Assembly: GCF_050948175.1 (NCBI RefSeq)
Contig: NC_135200.1
Span: 1,612,001 to 1,676,000, forward strand
From: Xylocopa sonorina
Taxonomy: Eukaryota; Arthropoda; Insecta; Hymenoptera; Apidae
Reading direction: 5' to 3'
Length of the DNA: 64,000 nucleotides
The notes beneath the pieces were generated by a model that was not told where the DNA came from, did no database searches, and saw only the letters and a program-made list of their open reading frames with translations. Positions 14,913-29,525 of the stretch are shown here, one piece after another (within the stretch, counting starts at the first letter, position 1; each line of letters opens with the position of its first letter). A program made the translations under genes and the position numbers.

Positions 14913-17900
14913 ATGTGAACACTTACTCCGAAGTAGAAAGTATTTCGTTAAGGGATAGGATGTAGATGAGGGTAGATAATTCGGTGGACATGATTTCTCT
15001 ACGCCGACGTGTGGCTCATTTTGGAATTTGAATACGTTTGTTGTCTAAGTGTATGATGCCGCTCGTCTTATTAGAGGCTCCTGGGAGTTCCTTTCACGCT
15101 CCCTTTCTCTTTAGCTTTTAATTGTATAGATACGCAACAATCGATTAAAATTGAACCGATTCTCGCATGGTGGATCGAATGTTGAAGACGGGTGGGTGAA
15201 AGTCGGAATTCTTTCAGATATGCCAAGTTATGCGTACTATCAAGAGTTTTGCGCTGTCGTGGGAAGGATTGAAAAAAAAAACGTTTAAAATCTTGATCAA
15301 CTCTCTAGTTAAGAATTTATGAAAATATTAAGGAAGCTATAATAATTTGTAGCAAAACCTGTGATGTTAAAAATAAATTAATTACAGTTATGTTGCGATT
15401 TAGTATTGTTAACAAATGTTGCGTCTTAATATTTTGTTAAAGATATATTGTTTTCTCGGGAATAGCTTTAATTGAATTTGCATGAAAATATTTCTGTACG
15501 TGTTGGTGAATTAAATATAGTATAATACATGTAACATTTACAATTATTTAATTTTCTAATATTTTGCTAGTAAAATATCAAATTGTAAAAAACAGTGTGA
15601 ATTATAGCGTTATAGTATAACGTTTAAACAAAAACGCGTCCATCCCCCATGAATACTTGTTAATAAAATATTTGTGTAACAAAATCCATTTGTAAAAAAT
15701 AAGAAACACATTTTTATAAATTATATATTCGAATCGTGAAATCAGTTTGTAATATTAATTCATTACGTTATGCGTTAAATACATTGTTTGAAATACTGAA
15801 AGTTCGTTACTTTTTAAACAAGTGATATGTTATGAAAAATCACCATTTAATTGCTTATCATTCAGATAATCAAGAAACTTATAATTAATTAACCGAGAAA
15901 AATACTCAAGATTCAATAAAACAATTTCGATTTTCGTTTGCTAAAATACGTACAAAGTTGTTTATTTGAACCAGAACAGAGACGCGTTCCCGATGGACGG
16001 GAAATTGCTCTCAATTAAACGAAATTTCGATTTCAAATTTGAAAATCAGAGCTGAATTTGTCGGAGAAACGAGCGACTTGACGATGGAAACGAACAATTG
16101 GTACGCGAATATGCACACTTTAGCTTTAATCATTTATGGTTCTTACGTCTTCAAACGTGTCTCAGCCCATACTTCTTCCACAGACATTACGCATCAGAGA
16201 AGATTTCGTTTTGATAATCGTCGCGATCGCGTCTAACATTCTATTTCGTAATTTATGTTCGTCATTGTACGTTTCGCAGTAAATGATGCAGTATGGAATT
16301 GTGAACCGATAATATATATCGATCACTTGCTGCCATAACGATGTATTGTTCTGTTTCGAGTAACTATTCGATTTCCTGTCAATTGTTTGTTAACTCTTAG
16401 AACAATTTGCAATAATTTAACTAAGAAAAAAAGGGGAAGAACAGAAGAATAGAGAAATACCATCATTACGATATTACTGCAACGTAACCATTTGAAACAA
16501 TAAATTTAAAGGTGCCCCATTGTTGCAGCAAACGAGAAGTACAATTTCCCTTCGGATGTACTTGTTTCATCGCGTGGGTGTTCGTTAATTAATTGAGCAT
16601 TTGTAATTGAGTGATCGTAAAAATATCAACTTGTTGATCTACGAATAAAGTAACGGAAATAAATAAAAAATATGAGTACTTTAGATTACTATGCTTCAAA
16701 GTGAATGCTGTTCCGACCGATAGCGATCCGGCATTTCCAAGTATTAAGTAAGTAGTTGTAATTGTCAAGTAGCCTCTGGTAACCGACCACTGGGATGCCA
16801 TATTGACAATGACATTCACAGTGATTTGAATTCGTTCGTTCTAAAATGATATTCTACAACAAATAAATGGCCGTGCGTATAACAAACCATCTATGCACTC
16901 CTCACATATAACGATTTCTCTTCAAGAATTTTTTATTTATCTGTTTTCAAAACGTGAGATCGAGTTATTTCGCGAAATACAATGAAGCAAAGTAACACTT
17001 TTGCACCGCAGTTAACACTTCTCCCGGATTCACTCTTAGGAGCCTGAATCCTCAAAAAAGGTCTCTAAAAGTTTCTGCAATAAAATTCATAATTTACGTT
17101 TCCGAATCGCATGTTTGTCGTAAAGCACTCTCGTTTTTTTCCTCTACCACCTTGGCTCCATTCTTTTACAATTTTTCATCTTGTTAAGAAATTATTTGTT
17201 GCAATTTGAATGATATTAAAAATTGTAACAGCATTGTCACAAGTATTTTTGTTCGAAAAAAGTTCGCTACATGTTTCGAGGAAATGAAGTTGAGAGAACG
17301 TAACACGATCGTTATCACTGGGCGCGGTTATTCAAAAAATCGTTTCGCGTTTCAAATATAGTTTTCGAATTTCAGGGAGCATGCACGCGATTGCGTTTAT
17401 AGCGGGATTGCAGAATTCGATTCACTGGAAGAAGATCCTACTGGTCTTCCCCGAAATCGCGTTTTATCGTGGAACGTTGTAATATCAGAACTTCTTTCCG
17501 TTGGAACTACAAGCATCCGCGAGAGAACCTTTTGTCAATATTGGCTTGCGTTACAAAATAATGCCGTAGCGTATCCTTTGTTGGAGCTGAAAGCTTCATG
17601 GCTGGACAAAAGGAAACGAAACGCACGTGCTTGCACGGAATTCCTATCCTGTTACTTGTTTTCGTAATACTGGATTTATGGGAGCTAGATTGACGTACAA
17701 AAAGAATTGGCGATTGGAGGAGTTTTAACGGTGATTTTCCACAGAATACGATTATTGTTACATCTATTGCGTAGCGATATATGTATGTGTGAACTAATAT
17801 GTATTCGTCCTTCTCTTCGTAAATATGAAAGTAGTTATTAAAATAAATAGCAGGCAAAAAGGAAAAGAGTACCTAATTTGTGAAGTATTTCCAATCGAGA

Positions 17901-18715
17901 AAAGACGCAGTTCAAGGAAAGTGAAAGCAGAGCTTCCGTAGGTGCTGACTTTGAATTCCTTGGTAATTTTTAAAAAATTTACATTTCTCGCAGAAGGTTC
18001 ACACAGTCATTAAAATACCCATTAAAATCTCACTTGCTAGAACGAACGAGCTCCCGTTGCTGTAATAATCGCTTTCGTTTGTAACAACTGCAATATTCAC
18101 GGTCGTTTCTACTAATTCGCAAACTATAATGATACATAGAAATACCATAATCGAGCACGCGTCCACACTCTTACACGTAATCCGCCCCTCTTTCTCTTCT
18201 CTCTCTCTCTCCCTCCACCACCTGAAACGCCATTATACAACACACCATGCACAATGTTACATTGTCGATACTCGTTTGGTTTTCTTACTTTGACGACACT
18301 AGAACGCAGTAGTAATTTGCAAGTTATTACACATATCGAACCTGGGATGCTACGACAACGTTTCCGACAGAGTTTCTTTTCCTTTTCCTATAGATGCACT
18401 GAAAATTGCGATTTCCACGCGAAACCGGCTCGCGATAGAGTTCCTTCATCGATAATCTCCTTTCTGCACTGTCAATGAGAGGCGTGGTACTTTAAAGAAC
18501 AAATCGAACTGTACGACGTATGGGTATGCCCGGGAAATCTCCATCGTTGTTTGTTGATTCTCTTCTGTGTTCGATCTGCTGTGACAGAATGGCGGACTGG
18601 AAGAGGCTTTCTCTTGTCCATCGTTCATTAAATATTTCTCGTGATGAAAATCGTACGTGTAAACACAGTTTTAAAAAAACTGGGATAACTTTAAATGAGA
18701 AAGCAAATCAAATTC

Positions 18716-18718
<3 letters not shown>
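14912..18718. other. Non-coding DNA, no gene seen
   Basis: AT-rich sequence with stops in all frames. The longest open frames are 116 codons or fewer and have no recognisable motif. It lies downstream of the DPR last exon and ends at a GT microsatellite. Confidence 0.6.

Positions 18719-18783
<65 letters not shown>
18719..18783. repeat. (GT)n microsatellite
   Basis: About 32 perfect GT units. On the minus strand, the DPR sense strand, this is a CA repeat lying about 0.8 kb beyond the DPR stop codon, near or just past the likely transcript end. Confidence 0.95.
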
Positions 18784-18784
<1 letters not shown>

Positions 18785-18855
18785 CAATGCATAGATTGTT
18801 TTTTGTTATTGTAAACTAAAGTCATTGTGTACAATCTACAGTTTTAAATGCAAGA

Positions 18856-18861
18856 TTTATT
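18856..18861 (-). terminator. Candidate polyadenylation signal of the DPR gene
   Basis: TTTATT on the plus strand reads AATAAA on the minus strand, about 737 nt beyond the DPR stop codon. It is the first clear AATAAA I noticed downstream on that strand. The hexamer is common in AT-rich DNA, so the call rests on position only. Confidence 0.25.
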
Positions 18862-19481
18862 TCTCTAACAAAGTTACGTGAAACTTATACTTTCCGATTC
18901 TACTGAAAAGTAGAAAATGGCTTCTAATTTAAAAATTCTACTCACATTCTTCTTTTATACTACCAGTTCGAGCTGGAGCACAATGTAATGAGAGCAATCT
19001 CGATGAGGCATTAAAACTCAAATCAAAGACAACTGTTCGTAAAGAAATGAACGGTGACTCATTCGACGAGTTGTTTCATTTACGACCCCGCCATTTCACC
19101 TGCGATAATCTAACAGTGGAATATAACAAAAGAAGTAGCTTCTATACGACAGGTTTATATGTATACTACTTATATGTATATAAGTATATATGTATACAAG
19201 TTTATATGTTGTATGTTACTCGAATAAATCAGCAATACCCGAAAGAAAGAAAATGGCACTCCTCGTGGAGTGTCTCTGTCGCTGCACAGAAGAAAGCTTC
19301 TTCATCGATGATCGTTCGGTAGCGTGTTCGGTCGCTAATTTAATTTCGATTAAGGTACAAATAGGGTACGGGTATCTACGTCTTATTGTGTCCAACGATC
19401 GATCGAATTTCACTTAATGCTCGGTGAGATTCGCTATATTCGCATAAACTCGCATGTGCACACCATCATACATGCCGGTAC

Positions 19482-19513
19482 AGACACGAACACGGACACG
19501 GACACGGACACGG
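19482..19513. repeat. Short GGACAC-type tandem repeat in the DPR 3' UTR
   Basis: Several near-perfect copies of a GACACG/ACGGAC hexamer lie about 85-115 nt past the DPR stop codon, hence probably in the 3' UTR. Chance open frames on both strands run through it. Confidence 0.8.
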
Positions 19514-19597
19514 TCGCTCGTACACATGCACATACGTACAGAGCAGATGCAGACAGGTTGGAGACACACGTACGAAGAACACGTACGAGAACACACA

Positions 19598-19701
19598 TTA
19601 TCTCAATTGACCCAAAAAGAAGGCGAGCACTACGAGGACCGTCTTCGATGTTGGCGAGCCTGCTGCCGTGTTCCCGTGCTGCATTGCAGCTGGATGTTCC
19701 C
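19598..19701 (-). CDS. dpr: DPR family Ig protein, last coding exon
   Basis: Terminal coding exon of a DPR (zig-8-like) cell-surface immunoglobulin protein. Known family members are neuronal surface receptors that bind DIP partners and guide synaptic matching. The minus strand shows a pyrimidine-rich acceptor (ttgttcttgttccag) followed by GG, which completes a Gly codon left split by the exon at 62253-62350. Then come 33 codons beginning EHPAAMQHGN, a hallmark of the DPR C-terminus, and a TAA at 19600-19598. The end (TVLVVLAFFLGQLR) is hydrophobic after a Gly/Ser/Thr-rich linker, as expected for a GPI-anchor signal or short membrane tail. An open frame extends upstream of the exon, but the acceptor and phase define the true start. 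Which dpr paralogue this is cannot be settled from two exons. Confidence 0.88.
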
Positions 19702-20453
19702 CTGGAACAAGAACAACGAGAGCCAGATTAGCGTCTGTACCGCACTTTCCATCTCGACTGGACTGCTCCGATAAAGGTGTCACGGAAACCACGGATCGTT
19801 CTAAACGATACCTAAAGTATTTGAACGAAGCATTTCAATTTCTAAAGATTACACAGTCCTTGGGATTTGTAGAAATATTTTCTATTTTAATCACTGTCGA
19901 GGGACTCTGGACCAGCGGGAAAAACGGGACCATTCTCATTAAGTAGGTCACACTTAGGTATAAGAAAGTTGGTCGTAACGCGCAAAAACATTTTGTGTAC
20001 TTCGTCCAAATGGTCCCAGAGATCGTAAACTCATGAAACATAAACAGCTTGGTATTGGCTAAAATGGGCAAACTTTCGAGATACTTAAATTGGGAATAAA
20101 ATTCATGGAGCCATAAAGTCGGGGTGGATTAATTTTAAAAATACTGCGACGTTTTTCCAACTACTTTCGATCAATCTTAATGATGAATATGTGAGAGGAG
20201 GATTTTTCCTTTTCAACCACTAAATTTAAACAGTTTCACATTGCACGATAATTAAGAACTAATTTTTAATCTCACGTGGAAATAAAAATGATATAATTAT
20301 GCATTTTCATACACTTGAAATATCTTGAAGCGTTTAAGAGATGGTTGAAATATTTAATCATCAAATATTTGCCAATTTAATTATATCCAAATATTTAACA
20401 ATTTTATGAATTTGATATTTCTACATATCTCATTTATACAAATACTTTCTTTT

Positions 20454-20505
20454 TCTCTCTCTCTCTCCCTCTCTCTCTCTCTCTCTTCCTCTCTCTCTCT
20501 CTCTC

Positions 20506-20551
<46 letters not shown>
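20454..20551. repeat. (CT)n microsatellite with CCT interruptions
   Basis: About 98 bp of CT units with a few CCT and TTCC interruptions, some 750 bp into the intron from the last exon. Confidence 0.95.
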
Positions 20552-20555
<4 letters not shown>

Positions 20556-23500
20556 CTTTTCTCACGAAGGAAATTAAATTCACTGAAACTTACTATCTTC
20601 ATAAAAAAAATCTTTAGCAAATCGAATTGCATAGTTTGATGCATTGCTCTGATTGCGAACGATTCGACTGTTGATAGCTGCGATTAGATACACTAATCCT
20701 ATGCACAAATTAAAAGGAGTAAACGATGACGCGGCTGAAGATAATACTTTTGTCCATGCTCGTATTCTTGATTGATTTCTCGCTAATTACAAGCCAGTGC
20801 GATGTTCGTTGACAAGATAAGCCAGAGAGAATTTTCTTACTGCTATCGGCTACGGGAGAACCGCGATGTACATATACTTGATTAGATGTCCCTTTCATAT
20901 AAGCAATTAGATAGTAATTGTATTCAGTAGACTCTACTGTGTCGCGGATGATTCAGCCGAGATCTTCATTTCCACTTTTGTCGCGATTCGCGAAATTTCT
21001 AATTATCATTTAAATATATAAAATTATAATTTTTGATTAGCATTCTACTAGTATTAAATTATGCCATAATCGAATAAGCTGATTCGTTATGATAAAAACA
21101 GAAAATAAAATATGTATGCGGAAAGAAGTTTTTCAACATGTACATCTCTGATTACCATTTTCACCTTATACTTTCCCAAGATCATCGTACTTTTTCCAAC
21201 AAGTGCAGTTTTCAACCTTGATTTCGTTCCATCGCGGTAAATACGTATTATTCTTCTTAGAGTTTGACTGTTTGTGAAACGGACCAGTTTCGAGTTCAAA
21301 AATTTTCAGCTCATCGTTAGCAGTTTTTATTGCTTCGAGTTTTATCGCTTAGTTTCCCTTATTATCCCTTATTATTTGCGAGCTTGTTTTTAACGTCTGC
21401 AATATTTGTTTTTTGTCGAGGAAAAAATATTCTGGATTCAAATGAATAACGCCGATGGAAATTCTTAGAGTTCCTAAAATATATTCGTTACAACTTATCA
21501 TTGTGACAACGAAATGGCAGTTGTGATTAAACAATGACAAAAATTAAAACTCTTTCGCTACGCTAGTTGACTGTACGCTCTGACTAACTACGCGTAACTC
21601 GTGCCGATTGACCGATTGACTAACTGAACTCAACTGACGCGAGGGTGAAAATGTTGCTCCTTAAATACGCGTATGAGAAGGGAAGGGCAGGGAAGAGAAG
21701 GGAAGGAAAGAAAAAGCTGAGGGATCGGGAGCGGGTCATAAACGAGTGGAAGTTAGGACACGTTGAACACGACTGGGGACACGACTCGCAACCGATTAAT
21801 CAACAATCACGAAACGATTTGCACTTTTGTTTACCACTCGGGTAGATGATTTAATAATAAGGACGATACCGATTAATTTTTGGAAACCAATAAAAATTTA
21901 TATTTATTAGATTTACCTTTGTGTAACCCTTCGAGTTCGAAAAGAGCAACGAAATATTTATATAAATCTGCGCAATGTGATATGCAAATGTGCGTTTACA
22001 GCGATGGACACCGGTGATTCCAAAGATCGCCGATCGAATGGAATATTTAATCGTTTCGAGGGGCCGGTGAGAAACGTGACGCAGCTACGTGAGCCTCGTG
22101 CCGACGCTTTTAATTATCGGCGTTAACTAATTATATTAAATTTCGGACTAGGGCCGCAGCAATCCGGCATTCCTGGCACGAGTATTCCGGCTGGAAGCGT
22201 CGAATTACTCGTATGATGCCTGCTCGATACAATTCCATAATTGACCGTCTAATCGATGCTCTAATTCCTGTTTCGTTGTGTCGGGGTTGTATTTAAAGGG
22301 GTTGCTGCCATGCCGTCCCGCGATTGACGGCTCGCCCGATACCGTTCCGTGTCTTAATCCCCACCGAGGAAGGAAGTCTACGGTGCCGGGGAACAATAAT
22401 GTGTATGTTGTATATTTTTTTATTTATTTAAATATTTTTTTATGTATACCGTATAAACGTAGTAAGAGAAATTAATTTACTGTTGTATGCAAGATATCTA
22501 TCAGACGGTGTTGTTTTTTATGTTTCAGAATCGGGAAAATGATCAATCCTTTAGTTCATATATTGGAATCTTTTTTTTTTCATGAATTTAACATAGTATT
22601 CACAGTGAAATATGATTGAAGGACCAAATTGTCTATACTAATTAATTCAAATCTATACCGAAACGTAAATGGGTGCACTTTGCGTAACGTGGTAATTAGT
22701 AATTACTAGCTGTGCTAATTGCAATATGATTTAACGATTAGGTTTAACGTTGAAATAAAATAAAATGTTCAGTAAGCATAAATCAATAATACCAAAAGGT
22801 TGAAGATTTCTTAATCGTCTCGAATTGAGGAACATTAAAATGAAAATTGACTTTTGCAATTATCAATTTCAGAATTTTCAAATTTTCAAATTTTCAAATA
22901 AAAACTCAATGTATATCTATCAGATACTCTAACCCCTTAGAAAACTTTAGATGCTAAATCTTTACACATTTTTGGATGCTAAACGTTCACGAACCAGCGC
23001 CAAGGTATTTCGTTGAGAGTCTTCACTGTCAGACGAACTGAAATTTCACTCTTAGAATCATCTTTTTTATTTCAAATCAGCCTCGAGAGAAGCCGTCAAA
23101 GCTTTATTTAGAATTTGTCAGTAGCGAATCAGTAGGGCAATATTTTCGATGGAAATTACGAGGTAAGGGATGCAGCTTGTTACGGTACACTGGGAAAGCT
23201 CGTCACGAGGTCGACCATGTCACGTAAATCGTATTGCGCGTGATGTGCAACTGCAAGTAAGGTGTATGACGGAGTGAAATTAGTAGCGAAAGCAGACCCT
23301 GGCTCTGCCCCGAAAATACATGGCAATTTTGTTTCGGTACGCCTCGGAAAACAGCAAAAAAAAACGAAAATACACGAAAGAGAATCAGCCCCATGGTGCG
23401 TGATAAATCACGAACCGTGATATTTAAATAATAAATCAAAGTTACCCATGGGAAAATCGTCCGACAAAATTACCAAAGATTTTTTAAATCGCTGTATCAA

Positions 23501-26500
23501 ATAGAGAAGTTATTCAGAATTTTGTCCCTTTTTAAATTTAATTATACGTCTATCTCTAGTTTCTAAAGCAACGTCTACCATAAAATTCACGACTGTTTAT
23601 TCGTTTATAGAAACAATTTCAATTGCTGTACATGTAATTATCTTAAAAATTAATAACAGTAAAAAATGATGAGATTGAATTGTAGTACAAATTTTTTCAT
23701 ACGAATATCGAATAGGAAATTGTGATCTACCTCAGTATCCGTATCAGTTTGGAATTATTTGAATTTTTTCTACGAGCGCGAAAAATTAAAATCAGACATC
23801 TACAAATTATAAGAAATAATTAATCACAATGCTCTCCAGAACCGTGGCTGCTATGTATATTTGAATATTTATATTCATGTAATAGCCATTCGAAGCAAGT
23901 TGTTGGTCTTTTGCACGGGGGGAACAGTAAACGTGATTTTTTGTGGCGAACGATTCTACCGAATTTGTCCAATGTACATATGAATTTTCGTTTCAGATGG
24001 TAATAGATGATTATATAAATTTTTAGAGAAAATCTACTATTATTATCATAAAGTGCTTTGTAATGATAATATTTATTGAAAATCGCGTGTAAAATTAAAG
24101 ATATACGAATTACCGAAGCTTTAAGAGAATTTCTAGCTTCAGATTTCTAATACAGCTGGAAAAGAGATATTCCATGATTTAAGATCTATCTATCTAAAGA
24201 ATTTATCTAAATAATCCAGTCTTTTAATATTAATTTAGCATGTATTTATTCCAAAAATTAATATTAACTCTAATATTTATTGACGTCCACAACAATGGAT
24301 ATTACTAAAGGTTTGTTGTTTAATATATAAAAATACTGTATTACAATTCTTGAATATTATCTATATAATGTTCGAGATACAAATTAATTGAGAATATCCA
24401 AACAGAATAAGATAAATAAATCCCTGAATAAAATGAGATACATAAATCCTTTAATTACAAAAAGAGCAACGTTTTATTTGGGGGATGGCGTGTTACATGT
24501 TCTATCTCGATCTAGAGAAATTTAATTTACTCTAATTGCTAGATCTCTAATTTGTCTCTGGTTAATGGGCTGAATTAAATGAATTCAAACACTCATTTAA
24601 CAAGTACAATTACCTACAATTCGTCGAAGATAATTATCTTCTGCCCATCTGACCACTCTTCTAATCGTATTTTCGTGTGAAAAAAAAGGCCGAGAGATAA
24701 GGAGGTGGGAGATGAAAAAAATAGTCGAGGGCGTAGAGGGAGATGAAGATAATGGGTAGGTAGGGCGAGAATAAAAGAAGGAAGGTAGGTGGATGGTTAC
24801 GGGGCTGATATATTGAGAGTAACAAGCAATAATCTTATGATCAACTCATACGGTATAGGGAATATCAATCATAGGCGACACAATTATCCACAATTTATGT
24901 TTCCCCCTATACTTCCTTCTGAAGGATAATGAAAGTATCTTAATTTAAAAGTTAATCAATAATTCAGGTTTCAAATGTTATGTGCATGGAATATTCTAGA
25001 ATGCGAGCGAGAGCGAATATAGATACGGAATAAATGATTTTTTCGTGTAAATGTCTTAAAACGATGAAACAGTTGTTCATTAGCAGTCTTTGGAGTAATA
25101 TTTCAGTTGAAAAGAACTATCTAATGATTTAAAAAATCTTGTAATTGTCTTTAATTAATAAATTTCCTACACTTCTATTCTTTAGAACTATACATTATAC
25201 AATACTTCGGATGAAATGTAGAAAGATGCTTTTCATTCTACAATTTGTGATTGTTATTCTATCTATGCGTTATCTATTATGTTAGCTTTATATTAATTTT
25301 CATACATTTCGCTAGATAATATTAAGTAAGACAATAATGAAAGTACTATACTTGATTAATTCGTAGTAGTAAAATACCTTCGCGCGCTAGGATTGCATTG
25401 AAACGAAGATGAAGGTAACATGATTAATACGGAAATTCATCATGCTCGTTGGGTCTAAGAAGACAAGTGTAACATCAGGTTATATATATTGTAACAAGAT
25501 AGATTTCAGCAGCAGTTTCTTGCTAGAACTACAACGGAACGTAGCCGACTTCGAAAGCTAAATCGACTTAATGAATTTCTGACCTAAAGTAACTGCTATT
25601 GGTAACAACTGCTCGGAATGCAATTTTCTACAATATATGTATAAGGATACCGACGCATTCGGTTACGCGATAATTCTATCAGGTTTATACAAATTTTAAT
25701 ATTAACTCAGTGTACGCGTTAAAGGTTTTTATCGTTCATTGTGCTACCTTTCTTTTATTTTTATCATAAAACTATCTCAAAACATAATTTTTATACGGGA
25801 ACTACACTGTTTTCTTTCTTTATTTTTTAGCAACGTAGAATTATTTTATAAAACATTATTATGACTATTGTATATGTAAAAGTGTTGAAATCATCGTTGC
25901 TGTCATGCGTTTCTGTCAAAGCAAGTTAAACATTATCCAGTTATATATTATATTACCAAGTTATAGACATTAATGTAGCATTTTATTATACAAGATTTGT
26001 AAATAACTATGTATACTACAGTAAGCAATCGTTTAAGAGCATAAATTTATTTACCAAAGCGTGAAAATTGATAAATTACTGGCGAATTTCATGTGAAAAT
26101 GATTGTATTTACGGCTGCGATCAACCGCAATCCGCCAAAGGCCAATAGTCTAGAAGAAGTTGATGACGAAGGCAATGAGTAAATAAAACTCCTCCAATCA
26201 TCGGAAGAGAATCATGGACGGTGGTGAGAATGACGTTTGCTTGCTGGTTCGCGAGTGATCAAATTGAAGATTTAAATATTGTATTGTCAGTGATGGGGGT
26301 AATATTGAGTGGTAATTCTGAGATGCTGATGGCGTAGGTGGCTATCAGCTACCACTGTTCGATTGATTCAAGCTTAAATATGCCCCCTACTACATCTATT
26401 TATATAAATAAACCAAATCCGTTTATATAATTTATTTTACACTTATTTCATTTAAATCCATTTACTATAAATTTTTTGTTTAATAATATTTTATTCAATA

Positions 26501-29059
26501 TTTCTGAATTTTGAGAAAGTTTAAATTTTATTTACAGTTAATTCCTAACGTGCAATTATTATTTGACAATGTAAATTCGTGCCTCGATTCACACGATTAA
26601 TTTTAAACCCGTTTTATTTATCTTTAAATGAAATTGATTCGTTAGGTCCTTGCGTAGTCACCTCCAATGGGTGGGCGTGGGCCGTTGGTAACATTTTCAA
26701 GAGATTGACAAAACGATATGAAGCTAAAGGCTACGTACGTAGATTTAGACACAATTGTAGATTGAACACTAGAACTACCAAATCCTTTTCAGGGTTTTCT
26801 AATCTTAAATTGGATCGTAGACTGTCTAATATTATACTTCTTTCAATATATTATACGATATATAATGTTATACTTGTCCATCTCTACCGGATTTGATGTA
26901 ATGTCTTGCACCTCCACTGACTATTTCGACTCGAGTTGTCATGTGTATGAACGGATGTACATATCTGCGCTTGCTAACTGTGCGTCGGTCCTCTCTTTTC
27001 CGGGAATAGCAACTTTACAATTTTGTCGTAATTTAGTTAACGACTTATCTCATACCCTTAGCGTGTAATTGCAGCGGGGATTTCCACTGGGTTCGGTAGT
27101 TCGTCAGATAGTTACGTAGCATCGGAGGTCGCTCGGCTGTGAAATGCTGATTCTTCGGAAATCCTTGATTTACGGTGTCTGCGTGTGTCATCGAGATCGT
27201 TGGAGAAAGTTAATTACTTGAAAAATGGCTTGATTGTCGCGCATATAATAAATCGTGCCAGCTATTTGTAGCGAAAGGACGCCTATTGGGCCTCGTCGTT
27301 AGCCGTTACAATATGCAATATATATAATACATGGTATGATACGATACAGTTTCATTAAATTTTTGCATTCGCACTGGATTCATATCAGTTTTGTGACATA
27401 AAAATATGAGGTCCCTTTTAACAAGAGAACTGATCATTCAGTCTAATTTTCGACGAGTTCATGAAACCGAAAAATCTCGAACGCGAAAGTTGTCTACAAA
27501 ACTTGAATATCTTCGAGATCGAATGTAGTTTCGAGATATTTATCATACAATATACAGTGAAAGGCAGAAAAGAACCGAGCTCATAGTCTTTGCGCGATCA
27601 ATATTTCTGAGAACATCTCGCGCAAAGTTAAACCTGTTCCTCGCTGACGATAGTCGCGTGCAAGAAGTGACCATCGCCAGTCCGTAACTAAGCGTAATTC
27701 ATCAGGAAGCGTGCATTGCTCGTGGCAGGACAAATCTTTTGCTTCGAAACGAAGAGCAGAGGCGGACCAATTCATCTTCATTAATTATACGCACCGAGTC
27801 GCTTTGAAGCTATGCTCGCTACATTATTTCCATGGATGCATCATATCCACGACTCGTGGCCATCACGTAAAATAGGATTAAATATCTTTCCATCGAAAAC
27901 GTTGGAAGTAAAGCATTTCCTAAAGCACGGCTGTGGTGCGTTACGCAGCTCGTAATTCCGAGTAATCGTCAATGATTACACAAATATAATATTAAATAAA
28001 ATGTTTGAAAACCAATGGATAATTATTTACTTTCGAGGAGGCGGCTTCGATTTTTACATATATATTTTTAAGAACATGATTCTAATTTATTTTTCCTAAT
28101 AACTTGCTCGAATATCTGTCATAGTTTTGCAGATATTCATAAGAAAACGTTATATTAAGTCTTTATATTTGGTAATGCGAATATAATAAAGGAAGCGCCT
28201 CAGTTGCTCGTTCCGCTTGGTATTATAGAAGGATCGTAGTTAAAATTACACGATTATATATACTGTACCGAGTTCAAGTTTTAACAACCTACGTTATTAA
28301 ATATAGGAACATGAAACAAGAAATGTCTAGTCCTTCTTCCATGAATATCTGAAAATCTATGAGAAACCACCGATTAAGTTATCAGGAAATGTTTCTTCAA
28401 ATGATGAAAAATGACGCGTATGTAATAATGAACGCAATCGGAGCTGCCTTCTCAGTTCAAAGTTCCCTGTCCTTTCCCCATTAAGAATCATATTAAGAAT
28501 AATTATTTCAGTAAATCTGTTACCATTTGTGTGATATGATATAATACCGACGTAATAACACGTAAAATAAGAAAAAGGGATTATAAAGGGAGTATTTCTG
28601 GAATGTGCATTTTGAAGAAGCATAGAAAGATTTTTACAAGATTCAACGGCGCGTGATAACCGTAGCTAAAGAGTCTAGACTCTCTGATCAATTGTTAGAA
28701 GACCTGTCTCTACGACTTGGCAGGATTGTTTAAAAAGGTTAAAATAATACACTACTGTGAAACTACTGTCAACGATGGCTAAAATATGGGCAAGCAGAGC
28801 GACCTATATTTCTTTTTCTTCTTTTTTAATACGTTCCACGTGTCGCTGTAGCAATCGAAAATACCGGTTGACATTTGTACTTGTTACAATACATTACTTT
28901 TCTGAGGAAGTTACTTAAACTTTAATCAACAATGCTTTATAATCAAAAACTACCCAGAACTTCTCATTTAAACGAACCGCGGTTAAGATATTGTCAAAAT
29001 TATTATTTTTCTAGGTCGTTACATCTATCAGTTGTCTACATGTCGCTTTTAACGTTTCC
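20552..29059. other. Intronic DNA without recognised features
   Basis: AT-rich intron sequence. A GC-richer, CpG-bearing block at about 22140-22395 stands out and might be a regulatory island. Near 26770 a short string (acactagaactaccaaa) resembles piggyBac-type termini, but no partner end or TTAA duplication was found. No coding exon seen. Confidence 0.5.
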
Positions 29060-29525
29060 GCGTGGTTGATGATTTGCCTCGTTCCGGTCTGTGACTGACG
29101 AAAACATCGAAAAAGTTCAGAGGATTGTGCTCGAAGATCGTGTAGCAGCCGATCTTGATGTCTCGTTCGGCTCGGTGCAGAGCGTTGTGCACGATGTTGC
29201 ACGACATGCGACGAGTTGTAGGGGACTATTTGGCTAAAAACAACGTTAATATTGTTCCGCAAGCTTCTGCATTCACCACTTCATGGAAATTGGCATTTTC
29301 AAACAATTTAGGGGATAAAGGAGAATTCGTAGAAGGTGCTGAAGGCGATTCCAAGATCGGCCTATGAAACGCGTTTTGAAGATTGAAAGAAGCGTTGGAA
29401 TATGTGTATTGCTTGCGACGGAGATTACTTTGAAGGAAATAAAATAAATATCGATGAATAATTGAAAACGTTTTCGTTTTACTGACAAATTCCGAGTACT
29501 TTTTGATCATAATGTATATCAGCAG
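29060..29525 (+). mobile_element. Mariner relic 1, internally deleted
   Basis: Conceptual translation in broken frames shows pieces of a mariner transposase. A helix-turn-helix stretch reads roughly VTDENIEKVQRIVLEDR then DVSFGSVQ (about 29092-29180). Then comes a piece like WLAKNNVNI, normally close to the third catalytic Asp, and a C-terminus reading CIACDGDYFEG and a degraded TDKFRVLFDH-like end. The segment holding the first two catalytic aspartates is missing and stops and frameshifts are present, so it cannot code. The relic at 48630-49150 is similar. Terminal inverted repeats were not resolved, so the ends are approximate. Confidence 0.75.

Noticed and set aside
19417..19774. Plus-strand open frames of about 104-106 codons across the DPR last exon
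   Set aside because: They run antisense to the exon and through the GGACAC tandem repeat, which keeps several frames open. The minus-strand reading has splice signals and family residues.
20406..20639. Ser/Leu-rich frame
   Set aside because: It is the translation of a CT microsatellite.
26770..26800. piggyBac-like terminus (acactagaactaccaaa)
   Set aside because: No TTAA at the boundary and no inverted partner nearby.
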